NCBI GenBank assembly: GCA_004556545.1
Contig: SFGO01000012.1
Location: forward strand, 1 to 55,647
Direction: 5' to 3'
From: Clostridiales bacterium
GTDB lineage: Bacteria > Bacillota > Clostridia > Christensenellales > Aristaeellaceae
DNA: 55,647 bases
In this document: in pieces, positions 1-8,076 of the stretch
Position numbering within the stretch: position 1 is the first letter of the stretch
How the letters are laid out: each line of letters opens with the position of its first letter
Notes under the pieces: generated by a model
Databases searched by the model: none
The model's input: the letters and a program-made list of their open reading frames with translations, nothing else
Told to the model about the DNA's origin: nothing
Translations under genes and position numbers: made by a program

Positions 1-48
1 GAACAGGAAGTGGAAATCTTCTACCGCTTTATCGGCAAAATCGAATGA
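1..48 (+). CDS. C-terminal end of probable large serine recombinase (partial)
   Basis: The first 15 codons of the window, EQEVEIFYRFIGKIE followed by TGA, are the end of a gene that begins outside the window. The pattern resembles the extreme C-terminus of DUF4368-type large serine recombinases (TnpX-like, from integrative elements of Clostridia), which end in a similar EIFYxFVGKI segment. These enzymes cut and rejoin att sites to move an element and often lie at one of its ends. Fifteen residues are too few to prove the family. The immediate neighbour, a decapitated regulator gene, supports the reading as the last gene of an integrated element. Confidence 0.45.
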   Translation, partial: EQEVEIFYRFIGKIE

Positions 49-88
49 CACATCTTGAGATACCCAACAATATCTTTAACTAAGGGAA
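49..88. mobile_element. Putative right end of integrated element (junction with xre gene)
   Basis: This AT-richer stretch lies between the recombinase stop codon and the point where the interrupted regulator frame becomes recognisable (about 80-90). The regulator frame is closed by a TAA at 77-79 and is open from 80. The crossover point was not determined, because the other half-site lies outside the window. Confidence 0.35.
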
Positions 89-493
89 ACGGGGCTGTCG
101 GTTCCGGACGCCGATCTGCTCATTGCCCTGTCGGAGGCGCTGAAAACGCCCGTCAGCACGCTGCTGGGCGAGACCGTCGCCCCGGAAAAGCCGGACGAAA
201 TACGGATTATTGCGGAAAAGCTGGAGGAGCTCAACGGGCAGCTGGCCCGGCGGAAAGCGAACCGAAGAAAATGCCTCTTCTGGGCGCTGCTGGCTCTGTG
301 TCTGATCGTCGTTGCCCTGCTGGCAGGGCTGTACGCCGCGCATAGTCCCTATCTGGGATGGAATGTTCAGGATCCCGAAACCGCCGTAGCCGCCGCGTCG
401 CTCCACGGCTTTGAGTGGGTGTTTGTCCGTGCGGCTCCGCTGCTTCTGGCGGGGGCTGTCGCCGGTTTGATCCTGCTTCGGAAGAAAAAATAG
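86..493 (+). pseudogene. XRE-family regulator lacking its N-terminal HTH, with two C-terminal membrane segments
   Basis: In the frame ending with TAG at 491-493 the protein begins ETGLSVPDADLLIALSEALK. This is the end of a Cro/C1 (XRE) helix-turn-helix domain; the usual WExGxSxPD motif is entered from its middle. A charged linker follows, then a first hydrophobic segment (CLFWALLALCLIVVALLAG), an external loop with HSPYLGW, and a second hydrophobic segment ending in RKKK. Membrane-tethered XRE regulators of this shape are common in Clostridia. Recognition helices and start codon are missing, so the gene is broken. The break coincides with the end of a putative recombinase gene, so insertion of an element is the simplest cause. 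A strong terminator follows. Confidence 0.7.
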
Positions 494-514
494 AATCCCG
501 ATTTCTCATTCCAT

Positions 515-554
515 GCCCTCTGCAGGCATAGCAGCCTGCGGAGGGCAGCTTTTT
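515..554 (+). terminator. Rho-independent terminator after xre remnant
   Basis: Arms GCCCTCTGCAGGC (515-527) and GCCTGCGGAGGGC (534-546) form a 13-bp stem with one mismatch and a short loop, followed by a T-run at 550-554. Confidence 0.75.
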
Positions 555-590
555 CTGCACTCCAAAAGGGGCGCCCTTGCGGGCGCCCCA

Positions 591-792
591 CAGAGTGTCA
601 AAAAAGTGGAGGTGCAGGAGGCACTGCCTCCTGCCGGGGTTATAGGGGCAGAGCCCCTAACCCTTGTGCCGCAGCACTTTCCCCGCAAAAGGGCTACCGC
701 AGTCCGAAGCCCGCCACGCATAGCGAGCGGGGCGGGCCGCAAAGCGCTGTTTGCGGGCAACGGCGGCCAACTTGGGGTTTTTCGACAGACTG
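591..792 (-). mobile_element. Terminator-inserted MITE-like element, copy 1 (long form)
   Basis: The element runs from CAGAGTGTCAAAAAA (591-605) to TTTTTCGACAGACTG (778-792). The ends are imperfect inverted repeats, 12 of 15 matching. It is flanked by a 23-bp direct repeat (567-589 and 793-815), which is itself a terminator hairpin, AGGGGCGCCC-TTGC-GGGCGCCCC. The right repeat lies 24 bp after the stop of the minus-strand binding-protein gene. No ORF of note is inside. Internal hairpins include GCAGGAGGC/GCCTCCTGC and AGGGGC/GCCCCT. Relative to copy 2 it carries about 54 extra bases around 688-741 that form their own hairpin (GCCCGCC/GGCGGGC). Confidence 0.7.
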
Positions 793-840
793 AGGGGCGC
801 CCTTGCGGGCGCCCCCCTTTGTTTATGAAGGTTTGTTGGC

Positions 841-2460
841 TTATTCGCCGACGATCAGAGCGTAGGCTTCGGTGCCCTGGTCGATAATGTCCTGCAGGCC
901 GCGGCCCTTGAGTTCTTCGTACTTGGCGAAGAAATCGTCCACGGACAGCTGGCCGGCCACGCACTGGTCACGCAGGGCGCAAACGCCGGAGGTGATCAGC
1001 TCAGCGCGGTATTCCACATACGCTTCGGTCTCCAGGGTCGGAGGCATGGCGTAGTACTTGCCGTCGTTGACGCCGTGCTCGTTCAGGCCGTCATAGAAGG
1101 ACTTGCGGGGAATGGTCAGTTCGTCCACGGTCTTGCCGGAGAACACGCACTGCATGAAGGCGTCGTTCTGCCAGTTGCCGCCGACGGGTTCGAATTCCAT
1201 ACCCAGGGTACGGTAATCGTTGAAGCCGGCAGCGGTGATTTCGGGGTTGATGACGGCCTTGCCGTCCACCATGGTGTAGGTGTAGCCTTCGATGCCGTAG
1301 TTGTACAGCATGACGCCTTCGTCAGAGAACATCCAGTTCCAGAACTTCAGGATGTCTTCCACCTTGCCGTCGGCTTCCGCCTTGGCGGTGATGCACCAGT
1401 TGCCAGTGATGCCCTGGCGCTTCTGGATCCACTGGTCGCCGTAGGGGCCGGTGATGGGGGCGCAGGTCAGGTACAGGCCGTCTTCCACGCCGTTGGCGAT
1501 CAGAGTCTCGGAGTGCACAGCGCACTGCTCGGCCCAGGTGAACACAGTGCCCGCCAGGTTGCCGGACATGGTGTTGTACATGTCAGCCTGATAGCGGGTA
1601 GCGAATTCCTGGTCGATGATCTTGTCAGCGTAGAGCTGCTGCATTTCGGTGATGAATTCGCGATAGCGGGGATGCTCGTACACCATGGTGTAGGTGCCGT
1701 CATCCAGCACGCAGAACTGCGCATCGCTGGAAGCCTTGATGCCGAAGGCGTTCAGCAGGGCGTGCAGGGAACGCTCGCCGTTCTGGCCCATTTCCAGCAC
1801 GATCGGGATCTCGTCGGTGGTGTCGCCGTTGCCGTTCATGTCGTTGTCACGAACGCCGTACCAGTAGGCTTTCCACTGCTCCCAGGTGGTGGGAACGTCC
1901 ATATTCAGCTTGTCCAGCCAGTCCTTGCGGACGGCGGTGGACTGGGAACCGGGCACGTTCACGATGGTGGGGATGGTGTAGAAGTGACCATCGGCGGCTT
2001 TCCAGTCAGCGAAACGCTCTTCGCCAACGGCGGCCACGATGTTGGGGATCAGATCCAGATAATCATCCAGAGGCACGATCGCGCCTTCGTTGGCCAGCGC
2101 GGCAACGCCGTAGGTGCCGGGGCGGATCAGGTAGGGCAGGTTGTCCACGCCGCCAGCCAGAGCGGTAGCAACCTGGGTGTTCCAGTCGGAGTCAGGACGC
2201 CAGTCCACCTGCAGATGGACGTTGGTGTACTTCTCGACGGTGGGCAGATAGTAGCAGCCGTCGAATTCGGTGGGATACTGGTTGAAGTGGATGCCCAGAG
2301 CCGTAATGGTCAGGGGCTCATCCAGATGGAACGTCTCGGAAGGAGCGATTTCGATGTCCTTCCACCAGCCGTCCGCCATTCCGCCGACCGTATCCGCCAT
2401 CGCGGAGGTCAGGGACAGCAGCATGACGAGAGCCAAAGCGAGAGATACCAGTTTCTTCAT
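841..2460 (-). CDS. Extracellular sugar-binding protein of CUT1 ABC transporter
   Basis: This is a 539-aa solute-binding protein of family 1 (large LipO/YtcQ-like type), which captures a sugar or oligosaccharide for the two permeases encoded just upstream. It has an N-terminal signal peptide (MKKLVSLALALVMLLSLTSAMA, cut before Asp). No lipobox cysteine is visible, which is unusual for a binding protein that must stay on a Gram-positive surface. The mature part has the usual DWLDKLNMDVPTTWEQW and GITGNWCIT segments. It is the last gene of a permease-permease-binding protein operon, 67 bp after the second permease, with AGGAGG-like spacing upstream of ATG. No ATPase gene is present, so a shared MsmX-type ATPase probably energises it. 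The substrate is unknown; the nearby hydrolase suggests a plant or algal glycan. Confidence 0.88.
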   Translation of the reverse strand: MKKLVSLALALVMLLSLTSAMADTVGGMADGWWKDIEIAPSETFHLDEPLTITALGIHFNQYPTEFDGCYYLPTVEKYTNVHLQVDWRPDSDWNTQVATALAGGVDNLPYLIRPGTYGVAALANEGAIVPLDDYLDLIPNIVAAVGEERFADWKAADGHFYTIPTIVNVPGSQSTAVRKDWLDKLNMDVPTTWEQWKAYWYGVRDNDMNGNGDTTDEIPIVLEMGQNGERSLHALLNAFGIKASSDAQFCVLDDGTYTMVYEHPRYREFITEMQQLYADKIIDQEFATRYQADMYNTMSGNLAGTVFTWAEQCAVHSETLIANGVEDGLYLTCAPITGPYGDQWIQKRQGITGNWCITAKAEADGKVEDILKFWNWMFSDEGVMLYNYGIEGYTYTMVDGKAVINPEITAAGFNDYRTLGMEFEPVGGNWQNDAFMQCVFSGKTVDELTIPRKSFYDGLNEHGVNDGKYYAMPPTLETEAYVEYRAELITSGVCALRDQCVAGQLSVDDFFAKYEELKGRGLQDIIDQGTEAYALIVGE

Positions 2461-2527
2461 GCGTAGTTCCTCCTTTTATTTTTCCTTCACAGCGCCTTGA
2501 CGCTGGTAAGAACAGAGTTGCGGCAGA

Positions 2528-3466
2528 TCAGCCCTTCACGGAGCCCAGCATAACGCCGGACACGAAGAACTTCTGCAGGAAGGGATACAGGACCAGCATG
2601 GGGACCATCGAAACCACCAGCACGCCGTTTTTCAGCTGCTGGCTCAGTGCGGCGACGCCCTTGTTGGTAGCGTCGTTGACGGAGGCCAGATTGGAGGTGG
2701 AGGTCTCGGCGTTCAGCACCAGCTCCTTCAGGAAGAGCTGCAGGGTCTTATGCTCCTGGCTGTGGATCAAAACCAACGGGTTCAGGTAGTCGTTCCAGTG
2801 GCCCACGATCAGCCACAGGGCCACGGTGGCCAGCACGGGCTTGGACAGCGGGATCACCAGCTGGAACAGGATGCGGTAGTCGGTCGCGCCGTCGATGCGG
2901 GCGGATTCGATCACCGAGAAGGGAATGGACGAGAAGTAGCTGCGGATGATCACCACATTATATGCGGTGATCATGGAGTTCAGAATCAGCGCCCACAGGC
3001 TGTCGTACAGGCCCAGGGAGCGGATGGTCAGGAACAGCGGCACGATACCGGCGTTGAACCACATGGTGAACATGATGATGATGACGTAGAGCTTCTTGCC
3101 GTAGAAGTTGCCGTAGGCCATGGGATAGGCGGCCACGCAGGTGCCGATCAGGCCCAGCACGCAGCCCACGATGGCCACATAGAAGCTGTTGAAAGCGGCC
3201 CGCCACAGGTCGGAATTGCCGAAGATGGCGGTGTAGGCCTGCGGGTTGTAGCCGATGGGGTAGAAGGTGACTTCCGCGGCCAGCACGGCCTTATCATCGG
3301 AAAGGGAAATCGAGATGACGTTGAAAACCGGGAACAGGAAGAAACACAGCAGGATCGCCATCACCACGATGTTGACCACATTGAAAACCTTCTCCCCCGT
3401 GGAGCGCTTGATAAAATCCTGATCGCGGCGGTGTTTCTTTTGTTTCGGGATGGAAATGGTGGACAT
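2528..3466 (-). CDS. CUT1 sugar ABC transporter permease (LplC/YtcP-like)
   Basis: This 312-aa inner-membrane permease of the MalG/LplC type has about six membrane segments. It has a cytoplasmic N-terminus rich in Lys/Arg, a first segment near residues 32-52, and the cytoplasmic EAA loop that docks the ATPase (IESARIDGATDYRILFQLVIPL, about residues 186-207). It ends in the typical GVMLGSVKG. The ATG start has a GAAAGGAGCGC ribosome site. It follows the partner permease by 18 bp and precedes the binding protein, so the three are one operon. It pairs with the 3485-4438 product to form the channel. Confidence 0.9.
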   Translation of the reverse strand: MSTISIPKQKKHRRDQDFIKRSTGEKVFNVVNIVVMAILLCFFLFPVFNVISISLSDDKAVLAAEVTFYPIGYNPQAYTAIFGNSDLWRAAFNSFYVAIVGCVLGLIGTCVAAYPMAYGNFYGKKLYVIIIMFTMWFNAGIVPLFLTIRSLGLYDSLWALILNSMITAYNVVIIRSYFSSIPFSVIESARIDGATDYRILFQLVIPLSKPVLATVALWLIVGHWNDYLNPLVLIHSQEHKTLQLFLKELVLNAETSTSNLASVNDATNKGVAALSQQLKNGVLVVSMVPMLVLYPFLQKFFVSGVMLGSVKG

Positions 3467-3484
3467 AGTGCGCGCTCCTTTCTG

Positions 3485-4438
3485 TCAGAATAGAGAGGTT
3501 TCGGAAACCTTGCGGCTGACGGTGTTGGCGATCAGCACCAGAATGACGGAGATCACGGAGTTGAACAGACCGCCGGCGGTAGCCAGACCGTACTTCTGGC
3601 TGATCATACCGGTCTTGTACACGTAGGTGGGCAGCATTTCCGATACCTGAAGGTTCAGCGTATTCTGTAGCAGATAGATCTTGTCGAACACGCAGTTGAG
3701 CAGCTGGCCGATCTGCATGATGAGCAGCAGGATGAAGGTGGGCATGATGCAGGGGATGGTCACGTGCAGGATCTGCTTCCAGCGGTTGGCGCCGTCGATG
3801 CGGGCCGCCTCGTAGAGGCAGTGGTCGATGCCGGTGATGGCGGAAATGTAGATGACCGCGTTCCAGCCGGTCCCCTGCCAGAGGCCGGAGATGATGTTGA
3901 TGGCGTAGAAGTAATCCGGGTTGCCCATAAAGTTCACAGGGGTCAGGCCCATACTCTTGTAGATCTTCGCCAGCACACCCAGGGAGGGGGAGCAGATGGT
4001 GTTGATCATGGAGACCAGAACCACGGTGGAGATGAAGTGGGGCAGATAGGACACGGTCTGGACGATCTTCTTGTAGGGCGCGTTGTTGATCTCATTCAGC
4101 AGAATGGCGAACACCAGCGGCGCGGGGAAGACAATGGCCAGAGACAGCAGGTTCAGCGAAAGGGTATTCTTGATGTACTGCCACAGGTCGGGGCTGGACA
4201 GCAGGCGCTCGAACCATTTCAGGCCCACAAACTTGGAGCCGTCAAAGCCCTTGAGCAGTTTGTAGTCGTAGAAGGCGGCCCGAAGGAAGTACATGGGCAT
4301 GTACTTGAAAAGGATCATGTACGCCAGTACCGGGATGACCATCATGTAGATGTAGCGATTCTGCCAGATCCGGTTTGCCACATGCTTGCGGGAGGGGGCA
4401 AAGCTGGGAGCGGGCTTTTGAAGTTTGACGGAACTCAA
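3485..4438 (-). CDS. CUT1 sugar ABC transporter permease (LplB/YteP-like)
   Basis: This 317-aa permease of the MalF/LplB type is the first gene of the transporter operon. It begins with a cytoplasmic Lys/Arg-rich region and RYIYMMVIPVLAYMILFKYMPM as first membrane segment. The EAA loop reads YEAARIDGANRWKQILHVTI (about residues 206-225). The start appears to be TTG at 4438, preceded by AAAGGAG at a usable distance; no better ATG is in frame. Two consensus promoters and a LacI-like palindrome lie upstream (4493-4720), so expression is probably repressed in the absence of a sugar. No regulator gene for this site is in the neighbourhood. Confidence 0.88.
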   Translation of the reverse strand: MSSVKLQKPAPSFAPSRKHVANRIWQNRYIYMMVIPVLAYMILFKYMPMYFLRAAFYDYKLLKGFDGSKFVGLKWFERLLSSPDLWQYIKNTLSLNLLSLAIVFPAPLVFAILLNEINNAPYKKIVQTVSYLPHFISTVVLVSMINTICSPSLGVLAKIYKSMGLTPVNFMGNPDYFYAINIISGLWQGTGWNAVIYISAITGIDHCLYEAARIDGANRWKQILHVTIPCIMPTFILLLIMQIGQLLNCVFDKIYLLQNTLNLQVSEMLPTYVYKTGMISQKYGLATAGGLFNSVISVILVLIANTVSRKVSETSLF

Positions 4439-4492
4439 GGCAAGGGCTCCTTTCCATATAAAAAATAAAAAAGAAACGTCTTACTTTTCCCA

Positions 4493-4526
4493 CGCTTTTG
4501 TATCAAACCGGTTTGATGCAAAAGCG
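4493..4526 (-). promoter_or_regulatory. LacI-family-like operator palindrome
   Basis: The core ATCAAACCGGTTTGAT (4502-4517) is a perfect 16-bp palindrome with a central CG, the hallmark of LacI/GalR operators. The symmetry extends to 34 bp (4493-4526) with one mismatched pair (4501:4518). It lies 55-88 bp before the first permease gene and downstream of both promoters, so it could act as a roadblock or as an RNA hairpin. A looser half-similar stretch, TTGGAAACCCGTTTGGA, lies around 4543-4559. Confidence 0.65.
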
Positions 4527-4590
4527 GAAAAGCAGCTTGACTTTGGAAACCCGTTTGGATGAAACAAACTATTCTTGGTTTGTTAAGGCA

Positions 4591-4619
4591 ATTATAACAA
4601 TGTTTTCGGACAGATGCAA
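4591..4619 (-). promoter_or_regulatory. Sigma70 promoter P2 of sugar transporter operon
   Basis: Read on the minus strand: -35 TTGCAT (4614-4619), 17-bp spacer, -10 TATAAT (4591-4596). Confidence 0.6.
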
Positions 4620-4691
4620 GCATCTTTTACAAAGAAACCGCAATTTGTGCCCAAAAAGGCTGTTTGTTTGCCAGGGTTTCCATGTGCCCTT

Positions 4692-4720
4692 ATTATAGCA
4701 GGCTGATAAATAGTTGTCAA
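4692..4720 (-). promoter_or_regulatory. Consensus sigma70 promoter P1 of sugar transporter operon
   Basis: Read on the minus strand: -35 TTGACA (4715-4720), 17-bp spacer, extended -10 TGCTATAAT (-10 hexamer 4692-4697). This matches consensus in both hexamers. Transcripts would begin near 4685, giving a leader of about 245 nt before the permease gene. Confidence 0.7.
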
Positions 4721-4766
4721 CGGCGAATTTTGGAAATTGAACAGAACTTATCTTTTTCCCACGGGA

Positions 4767-4803
4767 AACAGCCCTGTGCCAAAGCGGCATAGGGCTGTTT
4801 TTC
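4767..4803. terminator. Bidirectional-looking terminator after DUF5107 gene
   Basis: Arms AACAGCCCTGTGCC (4767-4780) and GGCATAGGGCTGTT (4786-4799) form a 14-bp stem (one G-T pair). T-rich sequence follows on the plus strand and a shorter T-run on the minus strand. It lies 50 bp beyond the DUF5107 stop and upstream of P1 of the transporter operon, separating the two transcripts. Confidence 0.65.
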
Positions 4804-4851
4804 AAAAGAATTTCAAGAAAACGTATTCTTTGTGTTCAAGCTGGCCTATGG

Positions 4852-7800
4852 TTATTTTTGCCGGCTCAAAAGCAGCGCGTACAGGTTGGAGGGCTCGCCC
4901 ATCAGGGAAAGTGCGGCCAGCTCGGCAGCCGTCTGCGTATCTCCCGCCGCCCAGCACGCCATGGCGGACTGCCAGTCGCACCCGGCCCGGCGAAGGGTCT
5001 GCGCGTCCTCCATGTAGGAGATAAAGAAGGGCGTGGTCTTGTAATAGCCCGCATCCCGGGCAAAGGCGGCGTTTTGCTGCTTATGCAGATGGGCGGAGAG
5101 CATTTCCTGCGCCTGCGGGGCCCGGCCGGTGCGTTTCAGGGCCATGGCCTGCCAGCAGGGCAGCTCGGGCAGGTTCATGTTGGAGAAATAGTCCACCTTC
5201 AGGATCAGGATATGGTCGTACAGCGCCCGGGCCTCATCCTGACGGCCCAGTTCTTCCAGACAGCGGGCCTCGAAATACTGATGGGGCACCAGCAGCACTT
5301 CATTCCACAGACCTGCGCCCAAATTTTCCGGCAGGGTCTGAGCGGCGCGGAAGTGCTCCAGCGCTTCTGCGTACTTTCCGTTCGCGAACAGGCCCCGACC
5401 CAACGCGTGATGGGCGAACATGTACTGCTCGGCCACGGCGTGCTCGCCGCCCTCGCAGGGGGTAAAGCGCTTGCCCAGCAGAATCTTCAGGGCTTCCTCA
5501 TAGCGGCCTGCCAGATTCAGCGCCCGGCACAGCTCAATGGCGGTATCCTCCCGCTCGTAGCCGTGTTTTTCCACAAAGGCCGCCGTCTCGTTGGGGTCGC
5601 AGTGGAGACGGGTCATCAGATAGGCCTTTTCCCATACCAGCTGACCGTCTTCCGGCCGGAGGGCCAGCGCCTTGTCCAGCAGGGACAGAGCTTCGTCCCG
5701 GCGATTCAGGTGGCTGTAGCGGGCCACGGCCAGATTGCGCAGGGGCATATAGGCGGCGGGATCCGCCTTGGCGGCGCGGCTCCACAATTCCTCCGCCTTT
5801 TCGTGGTTTTCCATGTGATATTCCAGACAGGCCAGCAGGTTCAGCGCGTTCGCATCCTCGGGATGAGCCTTGACCGCCTCGGACAGGGCGCGGTGCTCGA
5901 TCTCCCGCAGGGGATAGGCCACGCCCGCTTCCAGCCCGGCGGCTTTCTCCAGCGCGGCCCGGTTGCCGGTCAGATGCCAGCGCACGTACTCGGTCTGGGC
6001 GCAGGGCGCGGACAGTCCGGCCAGAATAGCCGCGGCCAGCTCGGTTGCGCCCATTTCGGAAAGCTCCTGCGCCATATCCAGCGCCGACTGGCATGGGTCG
6101 CATTCCAGCGTGGCGTAAAGCTCAGCCGTCGCGCCGTATTTCAGCGCCCGCAGGGTCAGGTTCAGTCCATCGTAGGCTTCCGCCTGCCGCAGGGCTTCTT
6201 CGGCACGGTCGTCGCCCAGCTTTTTCAGCGCCAGATAACGGATCAGCAGGGCCGTCTCGTTGTGCGCATGCTGGTTCAGCGCTTCCTGCGCATAGGTCAG
6301 CGCGTCGCCGTACACGCCCCGGCGCAGCTGAATCAGCGCGGCGCGGGTCATGGCCCGGGAGCGTGCGTCCTGAGCCCACGCGGCCTGCAGATAGCCGTCC
6401 AGCGCTTCGTCCTCCCGGCCCAGCGCTTCCTCGATGCGGGCCATCACGTATTGCAGCTCGCCGCTTTCAGGATGGAAGTTGCGCACCGTGGCTACCTTCC
6501 AGGCGTGAAGCGCCAGCTTCCAGGCGCTTTCGGGCCGGAAGTGAGCCAGCTCGTCGTTGGCCAGCGCGATCAGGGAAGGCAGGTGATCCGGATCCCGGCG
6601 CAGGGCTTCCCGCCAGTAACCGGCGGGACGGATGGCCGGATCCCGGTACTGCTCGGTATGCACACCCAGCAGATACAGCTCCTGCGCGCTCTTGAGCTGA
6701 TCCATGGTGGGATTGTCCGGGATGGTCTCCGGCATTTCCTTCAGCTCGTTTGCCACGGGCTTTTCATAGCGGAGCAGCGTCCGGCCCTGCTGCTCCAGCA
6801 GACGGAACGCGGTGATCTCCTCAGACAGCGGCAGGTCGAAGTTCTGTTCCGGCCCGGCGGTGAAGCAATGCTCCGCGCCGTTGACGATCAGCCGCGCATC
6901 CTTCAGGGGCACGGAGGCCTGCAGGCGCAGACGGCCGTTTTCCACGGACAGGGCCGCTTCCCGGCAGGCGCAGAAGGGCGCGCCGCCGTCGCCCACGGGA
7001 TACCACATCTGAGAGAATTCCTTACTTTCATAGGGATAAAGCCACGCAAAGTCCGGCTGATTGAGCGAATAGCTGCTGGCCATCAGCTCGGCATAGGCGC
7101 CGTCGGTGTCGGTCAGCGCGCGCTCCCAGCTACGGGACAGCTGATTGTAGGCCCAGGTGAACATCTTCTTGCCCACGCTCACATGGCGGTCGGCCACATG
7201 AACCACGCCGCAGCGCTTGCCCTCGTCATAGCCGCCGAAGAAATCGTATTGGGTCGCCGCGCAGAAATAGGACGTGGGCTGATGGGTGTTTTTATGATAG
7301 GAAATATCCGTGCCGTCGCCCAGACGGATGCCGTTGTACACCCCGGAGGCCACGGGATATTCCGTTACGTTCTTGCGGTAGTGGAACTGGACGTAATGCA
7401 CATCCGGCGGGAACACCAGCCGGTACTGCTCGTTCACCGGCACGGCGGCGTTTTCCCACCACAGGAAGGAATGCCGGGCGGGCGTGCCGTTGTACACCTT
7501 CATCCGGGTATCGAACCGGGCCTCGCCGGGGCACAGGCGAACGCCCACCATGCCCTTCATGCGGTTCAGAGGTTCGTTTTCGCTCATCCATACCGTAACC
7601 GCGCCGTTTTCTTCTTCCTCTACCTGAACGTCCACGGGCATGTAGGTGCTGGGGCGGTGGTGGCAGGGCCAGTTAAATTCCAGACCGCCGGAGATCCAGC
7701 TGCCCAGCAGGCCGATCAGCGCGGGCTTGACCACATGCTGCCGGTAGAAGAAATCATAGCCGGTGCGCTTATCCATGGCGGCGTAGATGCGTCCGCCCAG

Positions 7801-8031
7801 CTCGGGCATGAGCTCGATCTTCAGATATTCGTTTTCCAGCGTGATGATGCGGAAGGGCTTTTCAGAGCGGTGCGCCCGATCCACCCGCATGACCACCTTG
7901 TTGGGGTAGGGATTGCCGCTGGAGCGCTGATGCACCCGGTTTTCCGCGAACATGGGCATTTCCTCGGCGGCGGGAGAGTCGTAAGCCGCCATCAGGCGAA
8001 TTTCATCCGTGACTTTGGTTTTCTGGAACAT
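4852..8031 (-). CDS. DUF5107 / TPR-repeat protein, probably sugar-binding or mutarotase-like
   Basis: This is a 1059-aa cytoplasmic protein with no signal peptide. The N-terminal ~400 residues match the DUF5107 pattern (ELGGRIYAAMDKRTGYDFFY, ISGGLEFNWPCHHRPSTYMP), a galactose-mutarotase-like beta-sandwich fold found in carbohydrate loci. The rest is alpha-helical with many tetratricopeptide-like repeats (for example NLLACLEYHMENHEKAEELW and ALGRGLFANGKYAEALEHFR). The reaction is not established for the family; handling of oligosaccharides or their anomers is inferred from fold and context. It lies 45 bp after a glycoside hydrolase gene, with which it probably forms an operon, and just upstream of a sugar transporter. 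The ATG start has an AGGAGGAAACC ribosome site. Confidence 0.82.
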   Translation of the reverse strand: MFQKTKVTDEIRLMAAYDSPAAEEMPMFAENRVHQRSSGNPYPNKVVMRVDRAHRSEKPFRIITLENEYLKIELMPELGGRIYAAMDKRTGYDFFYRQHVVKPALIGLLGSWISGGLEFNWPCHHRPSTYMPVDVQVEEEENGAVTVWMSENEPLNRMKGMVGVRLCPGEARFDTRMKVYNGTPARHSFLWWENAAVPVNEQYRLVFPPDVHYVQFHYRKNVTEYPVASGVYNGIRLGDGTDISYHKNTHQPTSYFCAATQYDFFGGYDEGKRCGVVHVADRHVSVGKKMFTWAYNQLSRSWERALTDTDGAYAELMASSYSLNQPDFAWLYPYESKEFSQMWYPVGDGGAPFCACREAALSVENGRLRLQASVPLKDARLIVNGAEHCFTAGPEQNFDLPLSEEITAFRLLEQQGRTLLRYEKPVANELKEMPETIPDNPTMDQLKSAQELYLLGVHTEQYRDPAIRPAGYWREALRRDPDHLPSLIALANDELAHFRPESAWKLALHAWKVATVRNFHPESGELQYVMARIEEALGREDEALDGYLQAAWAQDARSRAMTRAALIQLRRGVYGDALTYAQEALNQHAHNETALLIRYLALKKLGDDRAEEALRQAEAYDGLNLTLRALKYGATAELYATLECDPCQSALDMAQELSEMGATELAAAILAGLSAPCAQTEYVRWHLTGNRAALEKAAGLEAGVAYPLREIEHRALSEAVKAHPEDANALNLLACLEYHMENHEKAEELWSRAAKADPAAYMPLRNLAVARYSHLNRRDEALSLLDKALALRPEDGQLVWEKAYLMTRLHCDPNETAAFVEKHGYEREDTAIELCRALNLAGRYEEALKILLGKRFTPCEGGEHAVAEQYMFAHHALGRGLFANGKYAEALEHFRAAQTLPENLGAGLWNEVLLVPHQYFEARCLEELGRQDEARALYDHILILKVDYFSNMNLPELPCWQAMALKRTGRAPQAQEMLSAHLHKQQNAAFARDAGYYKTTPFFISYMEDAQTLRRAGCDWQSAMACWAAGDTQTAAELAALSLMGEPSNLYALLLSRQK

Positions 8032-8076
8032 GTTGGTTTCCTCCTGTGCTTTTCAAATTTTCGGCAGGGAAACAGG

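Noticed and set aside
1075..2466. 463-codon plus-strand frame opposite the sugar-binding protein gene
   Set aside because: Antisense shadow with biased composition (Val/Gly/His) and no recognisable domain; the minus-strand gene has signal peptide and family motifs.
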